The position numbers were made by a program, and so were the translations under genes. A DNA stretch of 64,000 nucleotides from Pseudolysinimonas kribbensis (GTDB lineage: Bacteria > Actinomycetota > Actinomycetes > Actinomycetales > Microbacteriaceae). Below the pieces are notes generated by a model. It was not told where the DNA came from. It saw only the letters and a list, made by a program, of their open reading frames with translations, and did no database searches. This document shows, one piece after another, positions 17,970 to 27,761 of the stretch (position 1 is its first letter; each line of letters starts with the position of its first letter). The stretch spans positions 930,001 to 994,000 of the forward strand of contig NZ_BSVB01000001.1 of NCBI RefSeq assembly GCF_030161895.1. The letters are read 5' to 3'.

Positions 17970-19166
17970 ATGACTGATCCGGTGACCGCCGTCGAGCGCC
18001 CCGACATCGTGCGCACGAAGAACGTATCGAAGCGCTTCGTTGTGCGCAAGGACAACTCCCTCAAGGAGCGGCTGGTCACCCTCGGGCGTCTGGGACGCCG
18101 CCACCGCGAGGACTTCTGGGCGCTGCGGGACATCGATCTCACGATCCGGGCGGGAGCGACGGTCGGCCTGATCGGGCACAACGGCTCCGGCAAGAGCACG
18201 CTGCTCAAGGTGCTCGGCGGGATCATCGACCCGACGACCGGATCGGTGGAGCGTCGCGGGCGGATCGCCGCGTTGCTCGAACTGGGCGCCGGATTCCACC
18301 CGGATCTCACCGGCCGCGAGAACGTGTACCTGAACGCCTCGATACTGGGGCTCAGCCGCGCCGAGACCGACGCGCGACTCGACGACATCCTCGCGTTCGC
18401 GTCCATCGGCGAGTTCATCGACTCGCAGGTCAAGTTCTATTCCTCGGGGATGTACGTGCGCCTGGCATTCGCGGTGGCCGTGCACTCGGACCCGGATCTG
18501 CTCCTCGTCGACGAGGTGCTGAGCGTCGGTGATGAGGCGTTCCAACGCAAGTGCATGGACAAGATCCGGTCCTTCCAGGAGGAGGGACGAACGATCATCG
18601 TCGTCAGTCATTCGATGGCGCAGATCCAGGAGCTGTGCGACCGCGTCGTTCTGCTCAATCGCGGCGAGGTCGTGCACGACGGGGATCCGAGCGTGGCCGT
18701 GCGGCTCTTCCGCGACCTCCTCGAATCGCGCCGGCGAGAGGAGCTGGGTGTCGAGGGGCGCGGAGGCATCGTGGAGGTCTCCGCGATCGCACAGGGACGG
18801 CAGGCGGGCGATGCCGTACAGCCCGGCGACCGCCTCGTGGTGCGCGCCGTCATCGACGACCGCAGCGGCCTCGCCGACTGGATCTGTGCCGTGCAGATCG
18901 GCAGCGAGTTGGGGCAGATCGTCTATGCGACCACCTCCAAGCGCACGGGGACGCTCTTCGGACCGCTCGACGGCCGCCGCACGGTCCAGCTCGTGCTCGA
19001 TGACCTGCGACTCGGCCCCGGAAAGTACTTCATCAACGTCTCGGTCATGGACTTCGCGGGACGACACCTGCACGACGCGAGCCAGGTGGCCGACTTCAAC
19101 ACCAGCGACGACGGCCTGTCCGTCGGTGTCGTCCACTCCACCCCCGAATTCCGCGAGGTCCCGTGA
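17970..19166 (+). CDS. ABC exporter ATPase with C-terminal glycan-binding domain (Wzt/TagH family)
   Basis: A 398-residue ATPase that powers glycan export with the permease encoded just upstream. Walker A is GHNGSGKST (about residues 69-77), the signature is YSSGMYVRLAFA (about 153), Walker B is LLLVDEVLSVGD, and the switch His is in VVSHSMAQ. After the nucleotide-binding domain, residues from about 255 to 395 form a beta-rich extension like the Wzt C-terminal domain that recognises the finished end of the polymer; it includes RTGTLFGPLDGR and GPGKYFINVSVMD. This extension suggests export of a fully built chain with a chemical end mark. The stop overlaps the next gene's GTG. Confidence 0.9.
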   Translation: MTDPVTAVERPDIVRTKNVSKRFVVRKDNSLKERLVTLGRLGRRHREDFWALRDIDLTIRAGATVGLIGHNGSGKSTLLKVLGGIIDPTTGSVERRGRIAALLELGAGFHPDLTGRENVYLNASILGLSRAETDARLDDILAFASIGEFIDSQVKFYSSGMYVRLAFAVAVHSDPDLLLVDEVLSVGDEAFQRKCMDKIRSFQEEGRTIIVVSHSMAQIQELCDRVVLLNRGEVVHDGDPSVAVRLFRDLLESRRREELGVEGRGGIVEVSAIAQGRQAGDAVQPGDRLVVRAVIDDRSGLADWICAVQIGSELGQIVYATTSKRTGTLFGPLDGRRTVQLVLDDLRLGPGKYFINVSVMDFAGRHLHDASQVADFNTSDDGLSVGVVHSTPEFREVP

Positions 19167-20014
19167 GCCCGGCCGCCGTGGGAGTCGTCACCGTCACCTA
19201 CAACACCGGCGAGACGCTGCGCGCGTTCCTCTCGTCACTGGCCTCGGCGACCGGCCGCGAGGTCGACGTCGTCGTCGTGGACAACGCGTCGGCGGATCCG
19301 GAGCCGGCTCGCGCGATCGCGACCGAGCACGGGGCACGATTCCTGGTGCTCGACAGGAACGTCGGGTACGGCGCCGGCATCGAGGCCGGGATCGAGGAGC
19401 TCGACCCCGAGATCCCGTTCGTGCTCGCGTCGAATCCCGATGTGACGTTCACTCCCGGCGCCCTCGACGAGCTGCTCGATCGAGCCGCGGCCCACCCGGA
19501 GGGCGGTGCCTTCGGACCCAGGGTGCTCGAGGGCGACGGCGCCCTGTACCCCTCGGCGCGTCCGCTGCCCTCGTTACGGGTCGGGCTCGGACACGCCCTG
19601 TTCGTACGGATGTGGCCCGCCAACCCGTGGACGCGGGTCTATCGCGCGACGCCGGACGTGACGCGCGAGCGGGCGACCGGATGGCTCTCGGGTGCCTGCC
19701 TGCTTCTGCGCCGCTCCGCCTACGACGCCATCGGCGGATTCGACGCCGAGTATTTCATGTACTTCGAGGACGTCGATCTCGGCGCCCGGATGCAGAAGGC
19801 GCACTGGCAGAACGTCTACCTTCCGAGTGCCATCGTCACCCACACCGGCGCGCATTCGACGACGAACGACTCCCGCGCGATGGAGCGGGTGCATCACCAG
19901 AGCGCGTACCGCTATCTGTCGCGGAAGTACGCCTCGTGGTATCTGCTGCCGCTGCGAGCGGCGCTTCGAATCGGTCTCGAGGCGCGCAGCCGCTGGTTGA
20001 GCCGCTCGCACTGA
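19163..20014 (+). CDS. Family 2 glycosyltransferase (rhamnosyltransferase-like)
   Basis: A 283-residue GT2 enzyme of the type often annotated as rhamnosyltransferase. Motifs: VGVVTVTYNTGETL at the N-terminus, VVVDNASADPEP, VLASNPDVTFTPGAL (donor and metal site), GWLSGACLLLRRSAY and YFMYFEDVDLGARM with the catalytic acidic residues. It starts at GTG 19163, overlapping the ATPase stop as GTGA, so it belongs to the exporter operon. No membrane anchor is visible. It ends in a hairpin shared with the convergent cell-wall protein gene. Confidence 0.85.
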   Translation: MSPAAVGVVTVTYNTGETLRAFLSSLASATGREVDVVVVDNASADPEPARAIATEHGARFLVLDRNVGYGAGIEAGIEELDPEIPFVLASNPDVTFTPGALDELLDRAAAHPEGGAFGPRVLEGDGALYPSARPLPSLRVGLGHALFVRMWPANPWTRVYRATPDVTRERATGWLSGACLLLRRSAYDAIGGFDAEYFMYFEDVDLGARMQKAHWQNVYLPSAIVTHTGAHSTTNDSRAMERVHHQSAYRYLSRKYASWYLLPLRAALRIGLEARSRWLSRSH

Positions 20015-20037
20015 GCCGCCGGCGTCCCGGCGCTCAG
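20011..20037. terminator. Bidirectional hairpin between convergent genes
   Basis: CTGAGCCGCCGG pairs with CCGGCGCTCAG (11 bp with one bulged C) around a CGTC loop. The stem contains the stop codons of both convergent genes (TGA at 20012-20014 and, on the other strand, 20036-20034). It lacks a clear U-run. Confidence 0.5.
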
Positions 20038-22165
20038 CTGTTGCAGCGCGCCAGCTGCTGCACCGTGGGCGCCAGCGAGTTCACGCCGCCGAGCAGCGTG
20101 ACGGTGGTCGCGTGCATCGACACGATGTCCTGCGTGATGGATGCCGGGATGCAGTTGGTCGCGACCAGGAACAACGGCGCCCCTTCTTCGCCGCCAGGAC
20201 CGCGCCTCCGAGCGCGTCGGGGAAGTTCAGCCCCGTCGCCAGATAGATCTGGGATGCGTTCGTGAACACCGCGTGGTTCGCCGCCTCCGACGCCTCGAAT
20301 CGATCGGACCCGGTGGCGCGAGTGGTCGGCACGATCGCGTTGAGCGCGGTCTGGATCCCCGGCGTCACCGACACCGGTCCCCCGACGATCGTCACGCGCT
20401 GCACCCCGTGCGTCCGGATGAACTGCTCCGTCGCGGGGTCGAGCGTCGCCGCGCCGCCTGGCACGAGGATGACGGGGCGCCCGAGATAGCTGCCGACGCT
20501 GTCGGCGCTGAGCGCATCGGGGAAGTTGTCACCTGTCGCGATGTAGAGGTCCGGGATGGAGGTGCCGAACTTCGACGCCACGTTGCGAGAGACCTCGTAC
20601 CGATCGGCTCCCGTGATCCGGGTGGTCGGCGCGATCGCGTTCAAGGACGACTCGACGGCCGCGTTCACCGAATTCGGTCCGCCCACGATCACGATCGACG
20701 ACGGGTGCAGCCGGGAGATCTCGGCGGACGTCTCGGGCGGGAGGAAGGTACTCGCCGACAGGAGCAGCGGTCCGCCGGCTCTCGCCGCGAGCGGAGCGGC
20801 GCTCAGCGCGTCGGGGTAGTTGAGACCGCTCGCGATATAGACGACCGGCGCGCCGGTCGGGAACGCGGCGCGCGAGATCGCGACCGCCTGCGAGAACCGG
20901 TTGTCATCGGCCGTGCGCTGGGCGCTCGGGCACACGGGATTCGTGCCGCAGAACTGGGACACCGACGTTGTGCAGGCGAACGTGTTGTTGGCGCCGGCGC
21001 CGATGTTGACGGCACGGGCGCAGATCGAGTGGATGCCCGGTGAGACGCCCGACAGCGTCACGTCGAAGACGTGCTTGGTTCCGTAGTACGCGTACCGCTG
21101 CGCGAGAGCCGCGTCGGTCTTGTCGGCCACGTAGAGTCCCGCGTCGGCGCCGTCGACGTACAGGCGCACCGACAGGGAGACGTCGGAGTTGGCCCCGGTG
21201 TCCGGGTCGACCGCCCAGCCGTGCACCCCGATCGCGTTCTGCTTCGGCGTCGTCGCCGTGATCTCGCCGTACGGCGAGTTGTTGTTGGTGGGGGAGCCGA
21301 ACCAGTCGCTCCAGTAGACCCAGAAGTTCCGGTTGCCATACGACGAGCATCCGTCGCCCGTCCCGTAGAGATTCGCGAGCGCCGCGGCGTTCGGTGTGTA
21401 CGGCGTGTACAGGTAGAGCGCGTGGGTCGCCTGATTCTGGATGAAGACATTGCTGGCGCCGCAGGCGTGATTGGGGCTCCAGTACACGGCGGAGACCTTG
21501 CCGACCGGGTAGGAGAGATCCCAGCGCGTGTCGTAGATCGTGCCGGCGCCGGTGCCAGGCGGCATCGTGTATCGCTTGAACTGGTACGCCGCGGCGAACA
21601 CCTGATTGAAGAAGCCGTAGTACTGGGAGTCGCACGCCGCCGTATCGGGACAGGCGTACCCCATGGCAATCCGATAACGCCCCGCGCTGGGGGCGGTACT
21701 GGTGACGAGCCCTTCCTCCTTCTGGAGGGTGACCAGGATGGTCTTCGGACTCACGCCGCACGCCTGCGCGACCTTGACGATGATCGTGGCGGCGCTCTCC
21801 GGGACCCCGCCGTTGTACTGGGAGCACATCGGTGTGGCCGGCACGGTTCGTGTCGTGTCGACGTAGTTCTTCAGACAGACGTACCCCGCCGCACACGAGG
21901 AGACCTTCGAGTTGAGGAAGTTCTGCACGTCCGCGATCGACATGGCGTTGCCGTCGTAGAAGTTCTGATCCGTCACGATGAAGCCCGGGTTGAACTGGCT
22001 CGCGACCGCCGCCTGAGCGGGAGCCGCGGACGTCAGCGGCGTCACCGGGACCAGCGCGATGACGGCTCCGGTCGCCAGTGCCGCGACCATCGTGACGAAT
22101 CCGAACCCGCGTGCGCGCCGCCCCCGAGCGCGCCGCCGCTTCGTCCTGCCGTCTCCTACCGCCAT
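20034..22165 (-). CDS. Secreted cell-wall protein with three cell-wall-binding type 2 repeats (one frameshift near C-terminus)
   Basis: About 711 residues. The N-terminus has an Arg-rich stretch (RTKRRRARGRR), a hydrophobic signal segment and an AAPAQA cleavage region. Residues about 50-290 form a Cys-containing domain (NPGFIVTDQNFYD, LVTLQKEEGLVTST, DSQYYGFFNQVF, FKRYTMPPG) common in secreted actinobacterial proteins and reminiscent of lysozyme-like folds. A beta-rich module follows (ATTPKQNAIGVHGWAVDP). From about residue 425 three tandem CW_binding_2 (PF04122) repeats appear, each with GxNYPDAL-like and TIVGGP-like motifs. A missing base in the run at 20180-20183 shifts the last 50 residues; repaired, the protein ends TVQQLARCNS. 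The ATG at 22165 is preferred to 22183 because of ribosome-site spacing. It probably sits on the glycan made by this locus. Confidence 0.8.
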
Positions 22166-22257
22166 GATCCCCGCCGATCGCATCCCCGCCCGACAGTACC
22201 CGGCGATCCCGACACCTGCGGCGCGGAGCGCGGCGCGTCAATCCACTCGAGCGCTCC

Positions 22258-23042
22258 TCAGTCCAGCGGCGATGCTCGCTGCAGCTCCCGGTAGAACTCG
22301 ATCTTCTCCCCCGACTGGCCCCAGTGCTGATTGGTCTCCTCGAGCACGAACTCGAGTTCGACCGGGAGCTTGACGAGACGGCGACCGGAGTGACGTGCGA
22401 AGTGGGTGAACCAGATGTCGTCGAGCATCCAGTAGCGCGCCGGGATCTTCGTGAAGAAGCGCAGGTCGGAGAACAGCCGCAGCGAGCAGACCATGCCACC
22501 CGGCCCGACGTGGTCGGCCTCCTCGCCGGGAGCCACCGGCGCTCGGTCGAAATAGTCGCCCAGTACCCTGAACGCCCAGAACGCGGCCACCTCGTCGGGC
22601 CGATAGGCCGCGAGAGCGATGGAGACGAAATCGTCGGGGATCTGCTCGTCATCGTCGAGGACGATCACGGGTGCATCACGCCCCCGGCGCTGCAGCCGGC
22701 GCGCCCAGTAGAAGCGGGCGATCGACCCCAGGTTGAACGGGCTCTTCGCGATGTCGACGGCATGGAGGAGCCCGCGGGCCGGAACGCATCGATGGCCTGG
22801 AGATATCGGCCGTGGTCCGATCGGCGGTTGTTCCAGAGATAGAGACGCACGCCGTCGGGATGGTCCTGCCGGTCGAGCTGCTCGAGCACGGCGCCGATCC
22901 GCTCCGGACGATTCCACAGGCACATGAGCACCGGGGTCTCATGCCCCGTCAACGACCACCTGGTGCCACGGGAGGTGAACATCCCGTGTCTGAGCGCAAG
23001 CCGGACCGTCGTGGCGGCGATGTGCTTCAGTCGCGCACGCAC
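22258..23042 (-). CDS. GT-A type glycosyltransferase-like protein (one frameshift)
   Basis: About 262 residues after correction. The N-terminal TPVLMCLWNRPERIG and YLWNNR segments, a VIVLDDDEQIPDDF donor/metal site at about residue 125 and the later YWMLDDIWFTHFARH block indicate a GT-A fold related to family 2, with an acidic site that could bind a nucleotide sugar. A base is missing near 22771-22773 (a CCC run); with it the frame reads FRPAGLLHAVDIAKSPFN. The GTG at 23042 begins an Arg/Leu-rich helix that may hold it at the membrane. It lies 9 bp downstream of an SDR gene in the same operon. Acceptor and donor are unknown. Confidence 0.65.
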
Positions 23043-23051
23043 GCGTCGAGC

Positions 23052-23867
23052 CTAGAGTGTTCCACCGACTGCGGTGGGTCCGCGCGCGGGACGGACCCCG
23101 AACACCGCGGCCGCGCGGTCGACCACGGCGCAACTGAAACTCGGCGGCCCGTCCGCCCAGACGAACGCGACGCCTTCGGTCAGCCCCAGCGATCCGGCGA
23201 GGTCCTGATTGTCGACGGGGATGCCTCGGCCGACGTTGACCGGCAGCCATCCGGGCTCGAGGCCACGAGCCGCACGCGCCAGCGCTTCGCCGACATCGTC
23301 GACGTGCACGTAGTCGCGGACGAAACCGCGTGGACCGCGCAGTGGGACGGGCGGACCGGCGACGGCCGACTGGAGCCTGTTGACCAGTGAGTCCCGCATC
23401 CCGGGGCCGAACACGTTGAAGATCCGCAGCGCTGCGGCTGCGCGCAGGTCACCGCGTACGACGGCGGTCGAGAGCAGCTCCTCGGCGGCGATCTTCGACT
23501 CGGCGTAGGGTCCGACGCCGTCGAGGGCCGATGATTCGTCGACCGGACGCTCGTGGCGGTCGCCGTAGACGGCGGCCGACGACGCGAGCACGATGCCGGC
23601 ACCGGCCCTCGCCGCCTCCTCGGCGAGCAGGCGGACGGCGTCGACGTTCACGCGGCGCATCGCGCCGGGATCCGTGCCTGCGCTCGTCATTCCGGCGAGT
23701 TGCACGACCACCTCCGGCCGTTTCGCCGTGAGCGCCTCACGCCAGGCTGCACGATCGGCCACGTCGAGCTCGGCATGAGAAGCGCGGATCCAGCTGACGC
23801 CCGGCGTCTGCGGCAGTCGGGCGCCGATGCGGCCGTCGGCGCCCGTCACGAGCACCCGAACCGTCAT
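23052..23867 (-). CDS. NAD-dependent epimerase/reductase, SDR family
   Basis: A 271-residue SDR with VLVTGADGRIGARL at the N-terminus, VVQLAGMTSAGTDP, LASSAAVYGDRHERP, a catalytic YAESK and a short substrate domain ending FGVRPARGP. The early HAELDVADRAAWREAL segment recalls RmlD-type dTDP-4-dehydrorhamnose reductases, but the rest is closer to GalE-type epimerases. No other convincing RmlD is present among the rml genes here, so this gene is one candidate for that step (inference, weak). The ATG at 23867 overlaps the stop of the CapD-like gene by ATGA. Confidence 0.7.
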   Translation of the reverse strand: MTVRVLVTGADGRIGARLPQTPGVSWIRASHAELDVADRAAWREALTAKRPEVVVQLAGMTSAGTDPGAMRRVNVDAVRLLAEEAARAGAGIVLASSAAVYGDRHERPVDESSALDGVGPYAESKIAAEELLSTAVVRGDLRAAAALRIFNVFGPGMRDSLVNRLQSAVAGPPVPLRGPRGFVRDYVHVDDVGEALARAARGLEPGWLPVNVGRGIPVDNQDLAGSLGLTEGVAFVWADGPPSFSCAVVDRAAAVFGVRPARGPTAVGGTL

Positions 23868-25239
23868 CGGATCGCGAAGCCCAGGACCCGGAGGGCGTCG
23901 ACGATCTCCGCCCTGCTGATCTCGAACCGCTGTGCGCGCTCCAGCAGATCCGCGACGCCGAGCATGAATGCTGTCGGGTCGGTGACGACGTCGTCGGTGA
24001 CGGCGAAGATCTTGGGATTCCGGGTCGGCGCGATGCGATCGGGCTCGTAACTCAGCTCTTCGTACATCTTCTCGCCCGGCCGCAGCCCGATGATCTCGAT
24101 GTCGGCGGGGGATCGACGAGTCTCGACAGGCTCGCCGCCAGGTCCATGATCCGCACCGGCTCGCCCATGTCGAGCACGAAGATGTCGCCGCTGGCGCCGA
24201 TGAACGCGGACTGGATCACGAGCTGCGCCGCTTCGTCGAGCGTCATGAAGAACCGGGTGACCTCGGGATCCGTCACCGTCAGGGGAGCGCGGCGCGCGAG
24301 CTGGCTCCGAAAGGTCTGCATGACGCTTCCGTTGCTCTCGATGACATTTCCGAACCGCACCGCGGTCAACGAAGTGGCGGACGAATGGCGCGCGAGGTCC
24401 GTCATGGCGATCTCGCCGATGCGTTTGGTCGCGCCCATGACATTCACCGGATTGACGGCTTTGTCGGTCGAGACATAGACGACGTGCCGTACGCCGGCCT
24501 CGACCGCCGTGCGCATGACGGCGACGCTGCCCCCGATGTTGTTGTTGATGGCCTCGACCGGGTCACGCTGCATCATCGGCACGTGCTTGTAGGCGGCTGC
24601 GTGGAACACCACCGTCGGCCGCATCTCGGCGAAGACGGCCTTCAGGCGTGCGGAGCTCTTGACGTCCGCGACATGATAGGAGATCCGCGGATCGTCGGCG
24701 AACTCCTGCTCGAGAAAGAACATCCCGTTCTCCCACCAGTCGACACAGACGATCGCATCGGGATCCATGGTCGCGATCTGACGCACGAGCGTCGAGCCGA
24801 TCGATCCGGCCGCACCCGTGACGAGCACACGCTGTCCGCGGAGGAAGGCGGCCGACTCGAGGAGGTCGTGCTTGACCGGCTTACGTCCGACGAGGTCGAG
24901 GACGTCGACATCCGTCAAGTCGGAGAGATCGACCTGCTCCTTGGCCAGGGTGCGGTACGTGCGCGGCACGATCGCGATCTCGACGTGATCCGAATCGACG
25001 GAGTCGAGGAACGACCGCAGCACTCCCGCATCGACGGATGGGATGGCGAAGTACACCATCCCGACCTCGTGCTGCGCGATGACCCGCGACGCGTCGGCGA
25101 GCGTGCCGAGCACTTCGTCGTCGACGACGGCGTCATCGAGGAATCCGACGACCTCGCCGCCGGATTCGCGGATGCTCCGCGCGAGAGAGGTGCCAGCCGT
25201 GCCCCTCCCGACGATGAGAATCCGCTGGGCCACGCTCAC
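23864..25239 (-). CDS. CapD/FlaA1-type nucleotide-sugar dehydratase without membrane domain (one frameshift)
   Basis: About 459 residues, a soluble member of the UDP-GlcNAc 4,6-dehydratase family (CapD, PglF, FlaA1, PseB). A first Rossmann-like domain ([16 protein letters not shown]) is followed at about residue 140 by the catalytic SDR domain: [45 protein letters not shown] with Met replacing the usual Tyr as is normal for the family, and [14 protein letters not shown]. The four N-terminal membrane helices of CapD/PglF are absent. The frame breaks in the GGGGG run at 24107-24111; one added base gives [20 protein letters not shown], the expected end. The GTG start overlaps the rmlA stop. Confidence 0.85.
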
Positions 25240-26102
25240 CGACCGCCCAGCAGCCCTTCGAGGTAGAGCCCGTAGCCGCTCTTGGCGAGCGGCGACGCCA
25301 GGGCGGCGAGCTGCTCGTCATCGATCCAGCGGTTGCGCCAGGCGATCTCCTCGATGCAGCCGATCTTGAAGCCCTGGCGGTCCTCGATCACACGCACGTA
25401 CTCCGACGCCTGCATCATCGATTCGAAGGTGCCCGTGTCGAGCCACGCGGTGCCCCTGTCGAGCACCTGCACCCGCAGGCGTCCGGCCTGGAGGTAACGC
25501 TCGTTGACGGTCGAGATCTCGATCTCGCCGCGCGCGCTGGGCTCGACCGTCTTCGCGATCCCGACGACCTCGTTGTCGTAGAAGTACAGGCCGGGCACGG
25601 CGTATTGGCTCTTGGGATGCTCCGGCTTCTCCTCGATCGAGAGCGCCGTGAACTGGTCGTCGAATTCGACGACCCCGTACCGCTCCGGATCGGCCACCTG
25701 GTACGCGAAGATCAGTCCCCCGCTGAGGTCGAGGTTGCCGCGCAGCGATGAGCCGAGACCGGCGCCGTGGAAGATGTTGTCGCCGAGCACCAGGGCCACG
25801 GAGTCCTCACCGATGAAGTCCTCGCCGATGATGAATGCCTGGGCGAGACCGTCGGGTGAGGGCTGGACGGCGTACTGCACCTCGATGCCCAGCCGGGACC
25901 CATCCCCGAGGAGACCGCGGAACTGCTCGTGATGCTCGGGGGTCGTGATGATCAGGATGTCGCGGATGCCCGCCATCATGAGGGTCGACAACGGGTAGTA
26001 GACCATCGGCTTGTCGTAGATGGGCATCAACTGCTTGGAGATGGCCTGCGTGATCGGCCACAGTCGGCTGCCGGTGCCTCCGGCGAGAATGATGCCCTTC
26101 AC
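25236..26102 (-). CDS. rmlA: Glucose-1-phosphate thymidylyltransferase
   Basis: Makes dTDP-glucose from glucose-1-phosphate and dTTP, the first step to dTDP-rhamnose. The 288-residue length is typical. Motifs: [15 protein letters not shown] nucleotide site, the substrate-loop segments [14 protein letters not shown] and [15 protein letters not shown], and the C-terminal [15 protein letters not shown]. The GTG start overlaps the rmlC stop and the stop overlaps the CapD-like gene start, placing the three in one operon read leftward from the rmlC promoter. Confidence 0.95.
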   Translation of the reverse strand: MKGIILAGGTGSRLWPITQAISKQLMPIYDKPMVYYPLSTLMMAGIRDILIITTPEHHEQFRGLLGDGSRLGIEVQYAVQPSPDGLAQAFIIGEDFIGEDSVALVLGDNIFHGAGLGSSLRGNLDLSGGLIFAYQVADPERYGVVEFDDQFTALSIEEKPEHPKSQYAVPGLYFYDNEVVGIAKTVEPSARGEIEISTVNERYLQAGRLRVQVLDRGTAWLDTGTFESMMQASEYVRVIEDRQGFKIGCIEEIAWRNRWIDDEQLAALASPLAKSGYGLYLEGLLGGR

Positions 26103-26699
26103 CGACTCAGGTCCTCGTAGTAGGCGCGCACGGCGGCGAAGTCGGGGAGCAGGCCGGCGGCGACCGCCTGCTCGAGCCCGGGTGCCTCGGTGTCCTTCGG
26201 CGACAGGAGCGGCTCACCGGCCTCAGGCGGAAAGACGAGGCCGATCGTCTCGTCGAGGGGTTCACCCCGTGCTCAGCCGTCGGACTGTAGGTGTCGCTCA
26301 CGAGGTAGCTCACGGTCGCGTCGTCGGTCAGGGCGACGAAGCAGTGCCCGAGACCCTCGGCCACGTAGATGGCCCGGCGGTCGACGTCATCCAGCAGCAC
26401 GCTGTCCCACCGCCCGAACGTCGGCGAGCCGACCCGGATGTCGATGGCGTAGTCGAGGACCGCGCCGCGGGTGGCGGTCACGTACTTGGCCTGACCGCGC
26501 GGGACGTCGGCGAAGTGGATGCCGCGCACCGATCCCCGACGGGACACCGAGGTGTTGCCCTGCCGGAGGTCCAGCGAGTGCCCGACCGCCTCCGCCAGTC
26601 GATCGAACCGGTACCACTCGAGGAAGACCCCCGGTCGTCACGGTGCTGTACCGGGGTGATCTCGTAGGCGTCCGGGATCGAGAGCTCTCGGATCTGCAC
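26099..26699 (-). CDS. rmlC: dTDP-4-dehydrorhamnose 3,5-epimerase (two frameshifts)
   Basis: A cupin-fold epimerase of about 200 residues that inverts C3 and C5 of dTDP-4-keto-6-deoxyglucose. Motifs: GVFLEWYR near the N-terminus, [18 protein letters not shown] with the catalytic His, [21 protein letters not shown] and [10 protein letters not shown]. Two breaks, in the CCCCC run at 26628-26632 and the GGGG run at 26257-26260, are each healed by one added base and restore the full family pattern. The GTG at 26699 follows a TAGGAT box by exactly 6 nt, which suggests a leaderless mRNA. It is divergent from rmlB. Confidence 0.88.
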
Positions 26700-26705
26700 C
26701 CGGCG

Positions 26706-26711
26706 ATCCTA
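26706..26711 (-). promoter_or_regulatory. -10 box TAGGAT of rmlC, leaderless arrangement
   Basis: On the minus strand TAGGAT is followed by 6 nt (CGCCGG) and the GTG start of rmlC, so transcription would begin at or next to the start codon. No Shine-Dalgarno sequence fits in the gap. Confidence 0.6.
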
Positions 26712-26726
26712 GCAACGGCCTCCCGA

Positions 26727-26732
26727 TAGACT
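26727..26732 (+). promoter_or_regulatory. Putative -10 box TAGACT of rmlB
   Basis: Lies in the 71 bp divergent gap. It would give a leader of about 32 nt containing a GGAAAGAGAG ribosome site before the GTG at 26771, unlike the leaderless rmlC on the other side. Confidence 0.4.
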
Positions 26733-26770
26733 TCCGGGCGGCCCCCGCCCTGGAAAGAGAGCATCCCGTC

Positions 26771-27757
26771 GTGAAGATCCTCGTCACCGGCGGAGCCGGA
26801 TTCATCGGCTCCAACTTCGTCCGACGCACCCTCGAAGACGCGTATCCCGGGTTCGAGGGAGCCGAGGTCGTCGTGTACGACGCGCTCACCTACTCGGGCA
26901 ATCTCGCGAATCTCGCGCCCGTGGCCGACAGCCCGCGCTACACGTTCGTCCAGGCCGACATCCGCGACGCCGGTGCCCTCGACGACGTGCTGCCCGGCAT
27001 CGACACGGTCGTCCACTTCGCCGCCGAGTCGCACGTCGATCGCTCCGTGCGCGACTCCGGCATCTTCGTCGAGACGAACGTGCTCGGCACCCAACGGCTG
27101 CTGGATGCGAGCCTGCGGGCCGGCATCCGGAGATTCGTGCACGTGAGCACCGACGAGGTGTACGGCTCGATCGCCGAGGGCTCCTGGGCCGAGGACCGCC
27201 CGCTCGAGCCGAACTCCCCGTACTCCGCGAGCAAGGCCGGCAGCGACCTGCTCGCCCGCAGCTACTTCCGCACACACGGCATGAACCTCTCGATCACGCG
27301 CTGCTCGAACAACTACGGGCCCTACCACTTCCCCGAGAAGCTGATCCCGCTGTTCGTCACGAACCTCATCGACGGCGCGCACGTGCCGCTCTACGGCACG
27401 GGAGAGAACATCCGCGACTGGCTGCACGTCGACGACCACACCCGCGGGATCGCGCTGGTCACGGCTCGCGGGCGGGCCGGTGAGACCTACAACATCGGCG
27501 GCGGCACTGAGCTCAGCAACCGAGACCTGACGCAGAAGCTGCTCGAGGCGACCGGACGCGACTGGTCGTATGTCGATCAGGTGGAGGACCGCAAGGGCCA
27601 CGACCTGCGCTATTCCGTCGACATCTCGAAGATCCGCGCCGAGCTCGGCTACGAGCCGCAGGTGGCGTTCGAGCAGGGGCTCGCCGACGTGGTGCAGTGG
27701 TACCGCGACAACCGTGCGTGGTGGGAGCCGCTCAAGGCCCGCGCGGCTCTGCGATGA
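26771..27757 (+). CDS. rmlB: dTDP-glucose 4,6-dehydratase
   Basis: Second enzyme of the dTDP-rhamnose pathway, 328 residues. Motifs: ILVTGGAGFIGSNFVRR NAD site, FAAESHVDRSVRDS, VSTDEVYGSI with the Thr-Asp-Glu catalytic triad, PYSASKAGSDLL with Tyr and Lys, and RCSNNYGPYHFPEKLIP. The GTG start at 26771 is preceded by GGAAAGAGAG. It is divergent from rmlC and followed after 4 nt by a glycosyltransferase gene. Confidence 0.95.
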   Translation: MKILVTGGAGFIGSNFVRRTLEDAYPGFEGAEVVVYDALTYSGNLANLAPVADSPRYTFVQADIRDAGALDDVLPGIDTVVHFAAESHVDRSVRDSGIFVETNVLGTQRLLDASLRAGIRRFVHVSTDEVYGSIAEGSWAEDRPLEPNSPYSASKAGSDLLARSYFRTHGMNLSITRCSNNYGPYHFPEKLIPLFVTNLIDGAHVPLYGTGENIRDWLHVDDHTRGIALVTARGRAGETYNIGGGTELSNRDLTQKLLEATGRDWSYVDQVEDRKGHDLRYSVDISKIRAELGYEPQVAFEQGLADVVQWYRDNRAWWEPLKARAALR

Positions 27758-27761
27758 GCGC

